A stretch of DNA of 64,000 bases from Rubellimicrobium sp. (GTDB lineage Bacteria; Pseudomonadota; Alphaproteobacteria; Rhodobacterales; Rhodobacteraceae). The stretch is taken from contig JADYZU010000039.1 in the NCBI GenBank assembly GCA_020852925.1, forward strand, positions 1 to 64,000, given 5' to 3'. The notes under the pieces are model-generated. The model had not been told where the DNA came from and made no database searches. It saw only the letters and a list, made by a program, of their open reading frames with translations. Position numbers and translations under genes: made by a program. This document shows positions 1 through 8,470 of the stretch, piece after piece; position 1 is the stretch's first letter; each line of letters begins with the position of its first letter.

Positions 1-55
1 AGGCGGCGAGTTCCGCCGAAACCTGCAAACCCGCCCGATCCTCGCGTCCGGTCAT
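1..55 (-). CDS. N-terminal fragment, possibly malate synthase G
   Basis: Only the first 18 codons lie in the window; the gene reads leftward off the edge from an ATG at 55. The visible start is MTGREDRAGLQVSAELAA. A start of the form 'x-RAGLQV-x-x-x-LAxF' resembles the N-terminus of alphaproteobacterial malate synthase G (glyoxylate + acetyl-CoA to malate), but 18 residues cannot settle the family. It points the same way as nsrR, 175 bases away, with a short tandem repeat between, so they are probably separate transcripts. This is recognition by resemblance only. Confidence 0.4.
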   Translation of the reverse strand, partial: MTGREDRAGLQVSAELAA

Positions 56-171
56 CTGCCCCGCCCCTCCCCGTTCGATTGCGGGGCCAGTGCTAGGGCC
101 TTTGGCGGCGGGGGGCAACATTCGATCGGCACGACCCGGCCCCCGATTCGCCCCGGGGCCGGGGGCAGCCG

Positions 172-223
172 TCCGGTGCGGGCCTCCGGTGCGGGCCTCC
201 GGTGCGGGCCGCCGTTGCGGGCC
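172..223. repeat. Four tandem copies of a 13-base unit
   Basis: The unit TCCGGTGCGGGCC occurs three times exactly (172, 185, 198), followed by a degenerate fourth copy at 211-223. It lies just downstream of the nsrR stop codon, before the next leftward gene. No function is visible; replication slippage in GC-rich spacer DNA is the simplest explanation. Confidence 0.8.
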
Positions 224-230
224 GTCCGCG

Positions 231-704
231 TCAGGCCGGTTCCATCCGCCGGCAGCCCGCCGCATTGCGCGGGTTGAAATCCAGAAGCGCCTCGAGCCCG
301 CAGTTTCCCTTCACCAGATCGGCCAGAGTCACCATGTCGAGTTCGTGATAGAACGCCTCGACCGCGCGTTGCAGATAGCCGAACAGGCGGCAGCCGTCGC
401 GCAGCGGGCAGGCGTTGGTGCCGCCGTCGAAACATTCGGTGAAGGGCACTTCGGACTCGAGCTTGCGGAACACCTCTCCGACCGAGATGCGCTCGGCCGG
501 GCGGGCCAGGCGGACCCCGCCGGAGCGGCCCCGGATCGTCTCGAGAAAGCCGCCCTCCTGAAGCAGGTTCACCACCTGGAACAGATGATTGACCGAAGCC
601 CCGCAGCGTTCGGCGATGTCCTGCGTGCGCAGGATCCGGTCGGGGTTGGCGGCACAGGCCATGAGGGCGCGCGCGGCAAGATTGGTGCGGATGGTCAGAC
701 GCAT
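231..704 (-). CDS. nsrR: Rrf2-family nitric-oxide-sensing repressor NsrR
   Basis: A cytoplasmic iron-sulfur transcription regulator of 157 residues. The N-terminal winged helix (about residues 1-65, with the wing GRSGGVRLA) binds DNA. Three cysteines at 91, 99 and 105 have exactly the numbering and spacing of the cluster ligands of characterised NsrR proteins. In that family NO destroys the cluster and derepresses NO-detoxification or denitrification genes. The start at 704 (MRLTIRTNLAARAL) is chosen because it matches the family N-terminus; an upstream in-frame start would add 19 unrelated residues. Residue 8 is Asn, whereas Asp8 is the fourth ligand proposed in Streptomyces NsrR, so the fourth ligand may differ here. 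It is divergent from pepN and has no NO-reductase gene beside it in this window. Confidence 0.85.
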   Translation of the reverse strand: MRLTIRTNLAARALMACAANPDRILRTQDIAERCGASVNHLFQVVNLLQEGGFLETIRGRSGGVRLARPAERISVGEVFRKLESEVPFTECFDGGTNACPLRDGCRLFGYLQRAVEAFYHELDMVTLADLVKGNCGLEALLDFNPRNAAGCRRMEPA

Positions 705-766
705 GGCACTCTCCGGACAGGCTGCGGGCACGGCGCCAGTCATGGCGCCCCTTTGGGGCATTGTAA

Positions 767-780
767 CTGATCTGGATCAG
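767..780. promoter_or_regulatory. Dyad resembling a Crp/Fnr-family site
   Basis: CTGATCTGGATCAG has perfect 6-base arms around a 2-base centre. It matches the Fnr/Dnr consensus TTGAT-N4-ATCAA except at the outermost base of each arm. It lies between divergent nsrR and pepN, 63 bases upstream of the nsrR start. A role in oxygen or NO control of nsrR is inference. Confidence 0.35.
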
Positions 781-820
781 AAAGGGGCCAAAGTCCCCCG
801 GCCAATACGCGCATTTCCCG

Positions 821-837
821 TGCGTCATATGGACGCA
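821..837. promoter_or_regulatory. Inverted repeat in the nsrR-pepN spacer
   Basis: Arms TGCGTC (821-826) and GACGCA (832-837) flank a 5-base spacer. It is a plausible operator for one of the divergent genes, but it does not match a regulator consensus I can name. Confidence 0.3.
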
Positions 838-866
838 ATCGCCGCGATGCGGCAGGAACGCCGCCT

Positions 867-908
867 CCCTCTTGCGCCTGCGCGCCCCCCTCTTGCGCCT
901 GCGCGCCC
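867..908. repeat. 21-base tandem duplication upstream of pepN
   Basis: The 21-base unit at 867-887 is repeated exactly at 888-908. It ends 25 bases before the pepN ribosome binding site (GAGGAG at 934-939), so it probably falls in the pepN leader or core promoter. It looks like a recent slippage duplication. Confidence 0.85.
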
Positions 909-945
909 CGGCCCTAGGTTCGGCGCGCAGCACGAGGAGCCCGCC

Positions 946-3489
946 ATGACCGACCCCCGCACCATCCGCCTTGAGGACTACCGCCCCTTCGGCTGGCTGC
1001 CCGAGGAGGTGCGCCTGACCTTCACCCTTGCCCCCGGCGCCACGCGGGTGCGCGCGGCGATCCGGTTCGCCCCCAACCCGGCGACCGACGACCGGACCTT
1101 CTTCCTGCATGGCGAGGGGCTGCGCCTGATCGCGGCCGCGATCGACGGCGTGCCGGTCACGCCCGACATCACCGACCGCGGCCTGACCGCGATCCCGCCC
1201 GAAGGTGCCTTCCTGTGGGAATCCGAGGTCGAGATCGCGCCCGAGGGGAACACCGCGCTCGAGGGGCTCTACATGTCTCGGGGCATGTATTGCACCCAGT
1301 GCGAGGCCGAGGGTTTCCGCAAGATCACCTTCTATCCCGACCGTCCCGATGTGATGGCGCCCTTCCATGTGCGCATCGAATCGGATCTGCCGGTGCTGCT
1401 GTCGAACGGCAATCCGGTGGCACAGGGGCCGGGCTGGGCCGAATGGCACGACCCCTGGCCCAAGCCCGCCTATCTGTTCGCGCTGGTCGCGGGCGATCTG
1501 GTGGCGACGCATGACCGCTTTGTCACCGCCTCGGGGCGCGAGGTCGCGCTGGCGATCTGGGTGCGGCAGGGCGACGAGGGGCGCACCGCCTATGCGATGG
1601 ACGCGCTCAGGCGGTCGATGCGCTGGGACGAAGAGGCCTATGGCCGCGAATACGACCTCGACCGGTTCAACATCGTCGCGGTGGACGATTTCAACATGGG
1701 CGCGATGGAGAACAAGGGCCTGAACATCTTCAACGCCCGCCTTGTGCTGGCCAGCCCCGAGACCGCGACCGACACCGATTACGAACGCATCGAAAGCGTG
1801 ATCGCGCACGAGTATTTCCACAACTGGACCGGCAACCGCATCACCTGCCGCGACTGGTTCCAGCTTTGCCTGAAGGAGGGGCTGACGGTCTATCGCGACC
1901 AGCAGTTCACCGGCGACATGCGCTCGCGCGCGGTGAAGCGGATCGAGGACGCGATCCAGTTGCGCACCCGCCAGTTCCGCGAGGACGGCGGCCCGCTGGC
2001 GCATCCGGTGCGGCCCGAAAGTTTCGTCGAGATCAACAACTTCTATACTTCCACGGTCTACGAGAAGGGCGCCGAGCTGGTGGGCATGCTTCGGACGCTG
2101 GTGGGGGATGACGGCTATGCCCGCGCGCTCGACCTCTATTTCGCGCGCCACGACGGGCAGGCGGTGACGATCGAGGACTGGCTGAAGGTGTTCGAGGACG
2201 CGACCGGACGCGATCTGTCGCAGTTCGCGCGCTGGTATTCCCAGGCCGGCACGCCGCGCGTTTCCGTCGCGGACGCCTGGGAGGACGGCACCTATACCCT
2301 GACCTTCCGCCAGACCACCGCCCCCACCCCCGGGCAGGAGGCGAAGGCGCCGCAGGTGATCCCGATCGCGCTGGGCCTGCTCAACCCGAACGGGGACGAG
2401 GTGCTGGCCACGACCGTTCTGGAGCTGACCGAAGCAGAGCAGAGCTTTGCCTTTCACGGGCTGGCGGCGCGGCCGGTGCCGTCGGTGCTGCGCGGATTCT
2501 CGGCGCCGGTGATCCTCGAGCGCGAGGCCACGGCCGCCGAACGCGCCTTCCTGCTGGCGCATGACACCGACCCGTTCAACCGCTGGCAGGCCGGACGCGA
2601 CCTGACCGAATCGAGCCTGCGCGCCATGGCCACCGGCGGGGAAGGCCCGGATCCGGCCCTGATCGAGGGGATCGCCGCCACCTTGCGCAACGACAGCCTT
2701 GATCCGGCATTGCGCGCGCTGGTGCTGGCGCTGCCCGGCGAGGAGGAAACCGCGCGCGCGCTCTTTGCCCGCGGCACGGTGCCCGATCCCGACCGTATCC
2801 ATGCGGCGCATGAGGGGTTGCGCAACGCCATGGCCGGGGCGCTGGGCGATCTCCTGCCCGCGACCTTCCGGGCGATGGCGCCCGAGGGCCCCTATCGCCC
2901 CGATGCGGCGGGCGCGGGCCGGCGGGCGCTGGCCAATGCCTGTCTTGCGCTGCTGGCGCGCCAGGACGGCGGGGTGGCGGCCCGCGCGGCATTCGCCGCC
3001 GCCGACAACATGACCGACAAGGTGGCGGCGCTGGCGGCGCTGCTCGCCGTGGGCGAGGGGGCAGCGGAGCTGGCGGCGTTCGAACGCGACTGGTCGGGGG
3101 ACCGGCTGGTGATGGACAAGTGGTTCACGCTCCAGATCCTGCTGGCAGACCCCGGGCGCGCGGTCGCGGTCACGCAGGCGCTGGTGGCACGGCCGGATTT
3201 CGACATGCGCAACCCGAACCGGTTCCGCGCGGTGTTCGGGGCGCTGCCGGGCAATGTGGCGGGGTTTCACCACGCCTCGGGCGCGGGCTATCGCCTGTTG
3301 GCGGACTGGCTCATCCGGCTCGATCCGCTCAATCCGCAGACGGCGGCGCGCATGTCGACGGCCTTTGACGGCTGGCGGCGGGTTGACGGGGCGCGGCAGG
3401 GGCTGATGCGGGGCGAACTGGGCCGGATGGCGGCGGCGCCGGGGCTGTCGCGCGATCTGTCGGAGATGGTGGCGCGGATGCTCGAGTGA
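946..3489 (+). CDS. pepN: Aminopeptidase N (M1 family metallopeptidase)
   Basis: A zinc aminopeptidase of 847 residues that removes N-terminal amino acids from peptides in the cytoplasm; the length is normal for bacterial PepN. The substrate-anchoring GAMEN motif is at residues 252-256. The zinc motif HEYFH is at 288-292, with the third ligand Glu311 in LKEGLTVYRD, giving the expected HEXXH-x18-E. The C-terminal half is the usual helical repeat region. The start at 946 follows a GAGGAG ribosome binding site with 6-base spacing and begins MTDPRTIRLEDYRPFGW, typical of the family; the frame is open much further upstream, but that part has no family resemblance. It is monocistronic and followed by intergenic repeat copy A. 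Confidence 0.97.
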   Translation: MTDPRTIRLEDYRPFGWLPEEVRLTFTLAPGATRVRAAIRFAPNPATDDRTFFLHGEGLRLIAAAIDGVPVTPDITDRGLTAIPPEGAFLWESEVEIAPEGNTALEGLYMSRGMYCTQCEAEGFRKITFYPDRPDVMAPFHVRIESDLPVLLSNGNPVAQGPGWAEWHDPWPKPAYLFALVAGDLVATHDRFVTASGREVALAIWVRQGDEGRTAYAMDALRRSMRWDEEAYGREYDLDRFNIVAVDDFNMGAMENKGLNIFNARLVLASPETATDTDYERIESVIAHEYFHNWTGNRITCRDWFQLCLKEGLTVYRDQQFTGDMRSRAVKRIEDAIQLRTRQFREDGGPLAHPVRPESFVEINNFYTSTVYEKGAELVGMLRTLVGDDGYARALDLYFARHDGQAVTIEDWLKVFEDATGRDLSQFARWYSQAGTPRVSVADAWEDGTYTLTFRQTTAPTPGQEAKAPQVIPIALGLLNPNGDEVLATTVLELTEAEQSFAFHGLAARPVPSVLRGFSAPVILEREATAAERAFLLAHDTDPFNRWQAGRDLTESSLRAMATGGEGPDPALIEGIAATLRNDSLDPALRALVLALPGEEETARALFARGTVPDPDRIHAAHEGLRNAMAGALGDLLPATFRAMAPEGPYRPDAAGAGRRALANACLALLARQDGGVAARAAFAAADNMTDKVAALAALLAVGEGAAELAAFERDWSGDRLVMDKWFTLQILLADPGRAVAVTQALVARPDFDMRNPNRFRAVFGALPGNVAGFHHASGAGYRLLADWLIRLDPLNPQTAARMSTAFDGWRRVDGARQGLMRGELGRMAAAPGLSRDLSEMVARMLE

Positions 3490-3492
3490 GGG

Positions 3493-3551
3493 TGGGGGGC
3501 TCTGCCCCCCGGCCCTGCGGGCCTCCCCCCGGGATATTTGCGGACAGATGA
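3493..3551 (+). repeat. Intergenic GC-hairpin / GATGAA repeat, copy A (half element)
   Basis: It reads, left to right, as a hairpin GGGGGGC-TCT-GCCCCCC, then GGCCCTGCGGGCC, a C-run with CCCGGGATATTT, and ACAGATGAA. The same ordered modules recur near 6.3, 40.2, 46.7 and 59.3 kb. Here it lies between convergent pepN and a lipoprotein gene, a position where the hairpin could end transcription. There is no long T-tract. Confidence 0.8.
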
Positions 3552-3590
3552 ATGGTCAGCCGGGTCCGGCGAGGGTGCGGCGCGCGCCGG

Positions 3591-4193
3591 TCAGGCGCGG
3601 CAGTAGTCCTGGCCGCTGACCCATTCGGCCATCGCCTCGCGCTTGTCCGCGCGGGTGAAGGGGCCCCAGTCGGCGGCGAAACCGCCGCCCTCGGCGGCCA
3701 CCACGCCGTCGCGGGTCACGGTCTGCGCGGCGATGCGCACGGCGCATTCGAGGTTCGCCGCCCCGTCACGCAGTTCGGAGGCGCTATCGGCATCGCAGCC
3801 ATAGGCGCGCGCGGTGGCGGGCGCGATCTGCACCAGCCCGAACCATTGCCCGCCGCCGCCGACCGCGTTCTCGTTCCAGGTGCTCTCGTAGCGCGCGAGC
3901 GCGGACAGCAGCCCGGCCCAGAAGGCGGCGCGGGTCTCTTCGGGGGCGCTCTCGTAGCCGGGGCACCAGGTGCCGATGTCCTGCGGCACTTCGGACAGCA
4001 GCGCGACCCCTTCGGTGCGCAGCGCCTCGAGCGTGGCCTCGGTCCATTCGGTGCTTTCGGGCTGATGATCCCATTGCATCACCGGCAGGGAGGCTTCGGG
4101 GGCGGGCGATTCATCCGTGAGGCGCGCGCAGGCCGCATTCGCCAGAAGCAGGGACGCGATCGCAAGGCGCCCGGCAAGGGAAAGAACGGTCAA
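3591..4193 (-). CDS. Lipoprotein with lytic-transglycosylase-like (SLT) domain
   Basis: A 200-residue exported protein. Residues 1-22 form a signal peptide ending in the lipobox LLLANAAC, so Cys22 is probably lipidated and the protein membrane anchored. Residues of about 95-135 resemble the SLT lysozyme-like fold: an ES pair in ARYESTWNENAV supplies the candidate catalytic Glu, followed by GLVQIAPATARAYGC, the family's glycine-leucine-x-Q-I-x-P-x-T/S block. In the family this enzyme cleaves peptidoglycan glycan strands, forming 1,6-anhydro ends. It is short for a transglycosylase and carries extra cysteines. Convergent with pepN and monocistronic. Substrate specificity cannot be read from the sequence. 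Confidence 0.8.
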   Translation of the reverse strand: MTVLSLAGRLAIASLLLANAACARLTDESPAPEASLPVMQWDHQPESTEWTEATLEALRTEGVALLSEVPQDIGTWCPGYESAPEETRAAFWAGLLSALARYESTWNENAVGGGGQWFGLVQIAPATARAYGCDADSASELRDGAANLECAVRIAAQTVTRDGVVAAEGGGFAADWGPFTRADKREAMAEWVSGQDYCRA

Positions 4194-4394
4194 ATGACCT
4201 ACTCCGGTCGTTCAGGTTGGCAGCCGTCTGATGGCGGGCCCGGCTCATGTCGAGCATTTCGCCTTCCCGGCGCGGCTTTCGGCAGGAAACTGCCGGAATC
4301 GCACCGGGCCGCCGGCAATCCGCCGCCACCTTGATCACCGCCCGGCCCTGCCCTAGACAGGGCCCGCCCACCGGGCCCCCATGAGGAAACCGCC

Positions 4395-5909
4395 ATGCTC
4401 GACCTCGCCATCAGCGCGCCGAAACCGAAGACCATCGCCGGGGCGACCGGGGACTGGGAGATCGTGATCGGGCTCGAGGTCCATGCCCAGGTCGCGACCC
4501 GCGCCAAGCTGTTCTCGGCCGCCTCGACCGCCTTCGGCGCCGAACCGAACGCGAACGTGAGCTTTGTCGACGCGGGCATGCCGGGGATGCTGCCGGTCAT
4601 CAACGAGGGCTGCATCGAGCAGGCGGTGCGCACCGGGCTGGGCCTGCGGGCGCAGATCAACCTGGTGTCGGCCTTCGACCGCAAGAACTATTTCTATCCC
4701 GACCTGCCCTCGGGCTATCAGATCAGCCAGCTCTTTCACCCGATCGTGGGCGAGGGCGAGGTCATGGTCGAGATCGCCCCCGGCGTGGCGCGTCGGGTGC
4801 GGATCGCGCGCATCCACCTGGAACAGGACGCCGGCAAGTCGATCCACGACATGGACCCGGCGATGTCCTTTGTCGATCTGAACCGCGCGGGCGTCGCGCT
4901 GATGGAGATCGTCTCGCATCCCGACATCCGAGGCCCCGAGGAGGCCGCCGCCTATGTCGCCAGGCTGCGCCAGATCATGCGCTATCTGGGCACCTGCGAC
5001 GGCAACATGCAGAACGGCAACCTGCGCGCCGATGTGAACGTTTCGGTCTGCCGGCCCGGCCAGTATGAAAAATGGCAGGCCGACGGCGATTTCGCGCATC
5101 TGGGCACGCGCTGCGAGATCAAGAACATGAACTCGCTGCGCTTCATCCAGGCGGCGATCGAGTACGAGGCCCGCCGCCAGATCGCGCTCCTCGAGGACGG
5201 GGGCACGGTCGACCAGGAGACGCGGCTTTTCGATCCCGACAAGGGCGAGACGCGCTCGATGCGGTCCAAGGAAGAGGCGCATGACTACCGCTACTGCCCC
5301 GACCCGGATCTGCTGCCGCTGGAAATCGGGCAGGACTGGGTGGACGCGATCGCGGCGGCGCTGCCGGAACTGCCGGACGCGCGCAAGGTCCGCTACATGA
5401 ATGATTTCGGCCTCTCGGACTATGACGCCAGCGTTCTGACCGCGGAAAAGGAGAATGCCGACTATTTCGAACAGGTCGCCCGGGGCCGCGATGGCAAGCA
5501 GGCGGCGAACTGGGTGATCAACGAACTCTTCGGCCGCATGAAGAAGGACGGGGGCGCCGACATCACCACCTGCCCGGTCAGCCCGGCGCAACTGGGCGCG
5601 ATCATCGACCTGATCGGCGCGGGCACGATTTCGGGCAGGATCGCCAAGGAGCTGTTCGAGATCGTCTACACCGAAGGCGGCGATCCGGCCGCGATCGTGG
5701 AGACGCGCGGGATGACGCAGGTGACCGACGAAGGCGCGATCGAGCGCGCGGTCGAGGAGGTGATCGCCCAGAACCCGGCGCAGGTCGAGAAGGCCAAGGC
5801 CAACCCGAAACTCGCCGGCTGGTTCGTGGGCCAGGTGATGAAGGCCACCGGCGGCAAGGCCAGCCCGGCGGCAGTGAACGCGATCGTGGCCCAGAAGCTC
5901 GGCCTCTGA
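4395..5909 (+). CDS. gatB: Asp-tRNA(Asn)/Glu-tRNA(Gln) amidotransferase subunit B
   Basis: GatB of 504 residues, normal length. With GatA and GatC it converts mischarged Glu-tRNA(Gln), and Asp-tRNA(Asn) where present, to the amidated form; GatB holds the tRNA and the kinase/transamidation active site. Recognisable blocks are [13 protein letters not shown] near residue 25, [16 protein letters not shown] near 100, the DVNVSV tract near 215, and the C-terminal tRNA-binding GatB/YqeY helical domain. An AGGAAAC ribosome binding site precedes the ATG at 4395. gatA and gatC are not in the window. A DUF4177 gene follows after 31 bases and may be cotranscribed. Confidence 0.97.
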   Translation: MLDLAISAPKPKTIAGATGDWEIVIGLEVHAQVATRAKLFSAASTAFGAEPNANVSFVDAGMPGMLPVINEGCIEQAVRTGLGLRAQINLVSAFDRKNYFYPDLPSGYQISQLFHPIVGEGEVMVEIAPGVARRVRIARIHLEQDAGKSIHDMDPAMSFVDLNRAGVALMEIVSHPDIRGPEEAAAYVARLRQIMRYLGTCDGNMQNGNLRADVNVSVCRPGQYEKWQADGDFAHLGTRCEIKNMNSLRFIQAAIEYEARRQIALLEDGGTVDQETRLFDPDKGETRSMRSKEEAHDYRYCPDPDLLPLEIGQDWVDAIAAALPELPDARKVRYMNDFGLSDYDASVLTAEKENADYFEQVARGRDGKQAANWVINELFGRMKKDGGADITTCPVSPAQLGAIIDLIGAGTISGRIAKELFEIVYTEGGDPAAIVETRGMTQVTDEGAIERAVEEVIAQNPAQVEKAKANPKLAGWFVGQVMKATGGKASPAAVNAIVAQKLGL

Positions 5910-5940
5910 ACCGGGCCGGGCAGGAACAGGGCCGGACCCG

Positions 5941-6225
5941 ATGCAGCGCTTCGAATACAGGATCATCCCGGCCCCGCGCCGTGGCCCGCGCGGGCGCGGG
6001 CTGCGCTCGGCCGAGGACCGGTTCGCCGCCGCGCTCGAGGCGGTGATGAACGCCCAGGGCGCCGAAGGCTGGGACTACATCCGCTCCGACACATTGCCGC
6101 TCGAGGAGCGCCAGGGCCTGACCGGGCGGACGACTTCGTGGCAGGTGTTGCTCGTGTTCCGCCGCGCGCTGCCGCAGGCGCCCGACTCCGGAGCGGGCGC
6201 GGCGCCGGTCCTGCTGACCGGGTGA
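5941..6225 (+). CDS. DUF4177 domain small protein
   Basis: A 94-residue cytoplasmic protein. The first 75 residues fit the DUF4177 pattern: an N-terminal FEYRIIPAP strand, then LEAVMNAQGAEGWDYI, then a final strand WQVLLVFRR. The rest is a low-complexity Ala/Pro tail. The family is widespread in bacteria and of unknown function. It is 31 bases downstream of gatB on the same strand. It ends 125 bases before the convergent znuB; that gap holds repeat copy B. Confidence 0.8.
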   Translation: MQRFEYRIIPAPRRGPRGRGLRSAEDRFAAALEAVMNAQGAEGWDYIRSDTLPLEERQGLTGRTTSWQVLLVFRRALPQAPDSGAGAAPVLLTG

Positions 6226-6241
6226 CCCCGCTGGCGATGCG

Positions 6242-6352
6242 CCGCCTCCGGCGGGGGTATTGGGGCAAAGATGAAGAGGCTCATTCATCTTTGCCCAAAT
6301 ACCCTCGGGGGTGAGCGGCCCGCAGGGACGCGAGGGGGCTGAAAGCCCCCTC
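6242..6352. repeat. Intergenic repeat copy B (both halves, strong stem-loop)
   Basis: Two 21-base arms, 6255-6275 and 6284-6304, are inverted repeats with one mismatch around an 8-base loop; each carries the AAAGATGAA / TTCATCTTT box. Outside them are GCCGCC-TCC-GGCGG on the left and a 9-bp hairpin GAGGGGGCT-GAA-AGCCCCCTC (6332-6352) on the right, which overlaps the znuB stop codon. It lies between convergent genes, so it could act as a two-way terminator. Confidence 0.85.
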
Positions 6353-7142
6353 AACCCGGCCGCAGCGCCGCGCCGGCCCGGACGAAGGCAAAGATCCCGG
6401 CCGCCACCGCCACCACCGACGGTCCTGCCGGCACGTCGATGCGCCAGGCCACCACCAGCCCGCCCAGCACCGAGGCCACCCCGATCAGCGCGGCCAGCAC
6501 CGCCATCCCCTCGGGCGACCGCGCGAGCGGCCGCGCCGCTGCCGCCGGTACGATCAGAAGTGCGGTGACCAGAAGCGCGCCCGTCACCCTGATCGCCAGC
6601 GCCACCAGCATGGCCACCAGAAGCGTGAGCACCAGTTCCTCGCGCCGCGGTGCGATGCCTGCGGCATGGGCCAGTTCGGGGCTCACCGTCGCGGTCAGGA
6701 TCCGCGCCCAGCGTCCCCACAGCACCAGCAGGATCGTCGCCGCCCCCGCCCAGATCAGTGCGACCTCCCCGGCCCCCACCGTCAGGACATCGCCGAACAG
6801 CCAGGCTTCCAGATCGCGCTGCCCCCCGGGCACCAGCGCCATCGCCACCAGACCCACCGCCAGCGCCCCATGCGCGATCACGCCAAGGATCGTGTCCCCC
6901 GCCGCCTGCCGCCCCGACAGCGCATGGACCGCAAGCCCCGCCAGAAGCGCGACCGTGAACACGCCCCCCGCGACCGGCAGCGCCAGCCCGAGGGCGAGGG
7001 CGACGCCGAGGATCGCCGCATGGGCGGTGGCGTCGCCGAAATAGGCCATGCGCCGCCAGACGACGAAGACGCCCAGCGCCCCGGCGGCAAGCGCCACCCC
7101 CACCCCCGCAAGCGCGGCGCGGATCATGAAATCACTGAGCAT
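6351..7142 (-). CDS. znuB: High-affinity zinc ABC transporter, permease
   Basis: An inner-membrane permease of 263 residues of the ABC-3 family, with about eight hydrophobic segments. It pairs with ZnuC and ZnuA to import Zn2+. The ATG at 7142 (MLSDFMIRAALAGVGVALA) is chosen because it lies in a normal position and overlaps the end of znuC by 11 bases, suggesting translational coupling; the frame stays open further upstream but encodes a Thr/Ile run antisense to the His-rich ZnuC tail. It is last in the zur-znuC-znuB operon and is followed by repeat copy B. Confidence 0.93.
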   Translation of the reverse strand: MLSDFMIRAALAGVGVALAAGALGVFVVWRRMAYFGDATAHAAILGVALALGLALPVAGGVFTVALLAGLAVHALSGRQAAGDTILGVIAHGALAVGLVAMALVPGGQRDLEAWLFGDVLTVGAGEVALIWAGAATILLVLWGRWARILTATVSPELAHAAGIAPRREELVLTLLVAMLVALAIRVTGALLVTALLIVPAAAARPLARSPEGMAVLAALIGVASVLGGLVVAWRIDVPAGPSVVAVAAGIFAFVRAGAALRPG

Positions 7143-7917
7143 CCCGTCCGTGCCGATGGCCGTGGTTGTTGTCGTGGTCTTGATCGTGATGATGATGGCC
7201 GTGATCAGGGTGCTCGCCATGGTCATGCGCGTGGCGATAGAGCGCAAGCGCCCCCCCGGTGCCGGTGCCGAACAGCGCCCGCCATTCCGGCGCCGCCGCC
7301 ACATGTGCGGGCGTGCCCTCGCAACAGATGTGGCCGTTGAGGCAGATGACCCGGTCCGAGGCGCTCATCACCACATGGAGGTCGTGGCTGACCATGACCA
7401 CGGCGGCGCCGGTCCTGCGGCGGAATCCCTCGATCCTCTGATAGAAGGCCGCGGCGCCGGGCTGGTCGAGGCCCTGGGTCGGCTCGTCCAGAAGCAGGAT
7501 CTGCGGATCCGACAGCATCGCCCGCGCGAGCAGCACGCGCTGCGCCTGCCCGCCCGAAAGATCGGCAACCTGCCGTCCGGCCAGCGCATCCGCACCCGCC
7601 CCCTCGAGCGCCCGGCGCGCCGCCGCCTCGTCCACCCGCTGCGGCAGATCGAGAAGCCGGCGTGCCGTCAGGGGCATGGTCGGATCGACGTGGAGCTTTT
7701 GCGGCACATAGCCGATCCGCAGCCCCGCCGCCCGCGTCACCCGCCCGCGCCGGGGCACGAATTCCCCGGTCATCAGCCGCAGGAGCGACGATTTCCCCGA
7801 TCCGTTCGGCCCGACGATGGTGACGATCTCGCCCGGCGCCACGGCAAGCGAGACGTCATGCAGCACCCGCACCCGGCCGCGCCACAGGTCGGCATGGTTC
7901 ACCGCGATCAGGGTCAC
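7132..7917 (-). CDS. znuC: High-affinity zinc ABC transporter, ATPase with His-rich tail
   Basis: An ABC ATPase of 261 residues on the cytoplasmic face of the zinc importer. Walker A is GPNGSGKSS, the signature is LSGGQAQR, Walker B is ILLLDEPTQ, and the switch His is in VSHDLH. The last 40 residues are a His/Asp-rich tail (HDHGEHPDHGHHHHDQDH) typical of zinc-handling ATPases and likely to bind zinc. The start is taken as GTG 7917, because it overlaps the zur stop codon in a GTGA junction and begins at the conserved VTLIAVNHADL; an in-frame ATG at 7944 would overlap zur by 31 bases. Confidence 0.93.
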   Translation of the reverse strand: MTLIAVNHADLWRGRVRVLHDVSLAVAPGEIVTIVGPNGSGKSSLLRLMTGEFVPRRGRVTRAAGLRIGYVPQKLHVDPTMPLTARRLLDLPQRVDEAAARRALEGAGADALAGRQVADLSGGQAQRVLLARAMLSDPQILLLDEPTQGLDQPGAAAFYQRIEGFRRRTGAAVVMVSHDLHVVMSASDRVICLNGHICCEGTPAHVAAAPEWRALFGTGTGGALALYRHAHDHGEHPDHGHHHHDQDHDNNHGHRHGRDAQ

Positions 7918-8399
7918 GCCGCGGCTCCGGCACAGGCTGGGCACAGGCCCATGGCCTCGACCACCGCGCGCTCGATGCGGAACCCCTGCGCCTCGGCGCC
8001 GGGGGTGAGGGGGGCCGGGGCCTCGCCCTCGGCCACGGTGCGGCAGGTGCGGCAGATCATGAAGGCGGGATCGTGTCCGGTTCCCGGACGGGCACAGGCG
8101 ACATAGGCATTGAGCCCCTCGATCCGGTGAACCAGTCCGGCCGCGATGAGAAAGCCGAGCGCGCGATAGGCCACCGGCGGCTGGGCCGCGAAACCCTCGG
8201 CCCGCAGCCGCGCGAGCAGGTCATAGGCACCAAGCGCCACATGCGTCTCGAGCAGGATCTCGAGGACGCGCCGGCGCACCGCGGTCAGATGGAGGCCGTG
8301 CGCCCGACACGCCCCTTCGGCCGCGACAAGCGCGGTTGCGATGCAGCTCGAATGGTCATGACGGCCAAAGACCGCCGGCGAAGGCTTGTGCGGATCCAC
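7914..8399 (-). CDS. zur: Fur-family zinc uptake regulator Zur
   Basis: A DNA-binding repressor of 161 residues. Residues of about 20-95 are the Fur winged helix, including the recognition segment QPPVAYRALGFL. The C-terminal half has the structural zinc cysteines CRTC and CPAC. With zinc bound, Zur represses zinc uptake genes. First gene of zur-znuC-znuB, divergent from znuA, with a perfect palindrome in the 71-base gap. That places its own operon under autoregulation (inference from position). Confidence 0.93.
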   Translation of the reverse strand: MDPHKPSPAVFGRHDHSSCIATALVAAEGACRAHGLHLTAVRRRVLEILLETHVALGAYDLLARLRAEGFAAQPPVAYRALGFLIAAGLVHRIEGLNAYVACARPGTGHDPAFMICRTCRTVAEGEAPAPLTPGAEAQGFRIERAVVEAMGLCPACAGAAA

Positions 8400-8413
8400 G
8401 GAACGCCATGGTT

Positions 8414-8431
8414 GTTATGTTATAACATTGC
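8414..8431. promoter_or_regulatory. Zur-type operator between zur and znuA
   Basis: GTTATGTTATAACATTGC contains the perfect 12-base palindrome ATGTTATAACAT (8417-8428) and closely matches the AT-rich GTTATNNTATAAC-type Zur boxes known in alphaproteobacteria. It is 15 bases upstream of the zur start and 43 upstream of the znuA start, so one site can control both divergent transcripts. It stands out as AT-rich DNA in a very GC-rich region. Confidence 0.88.
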
Positions 8432-8470
8432 GAGTATAGAGCCCGCACCCCGAAACGACAAGAGCCCCCC

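Noticed and set aside
52..3273. A 1073-codon open frame on the minus strand, antisense to nsrR and pepN
   Set aside because: Arg/His/Gln-rich composition with no domain; pepN on the other strand has full catalytic motifs. Very high GC at third positions leaves long antisense frames open.
4194..4394. A regulatory RNA in the 201-base gap upstream of gatB
   Set aside because: I found no convincing palindrome, riboswitch motif or conserved element there.
7142..7304. N-terminal extension of ZnuB with an Ile/Thr-rich segment
   Set aside because: It is antisense-free but overlaps the His-rich tail codons of znuC in another frame and has no counterpart in ZnuB proteins; the ATG at 7142 is the natural start.
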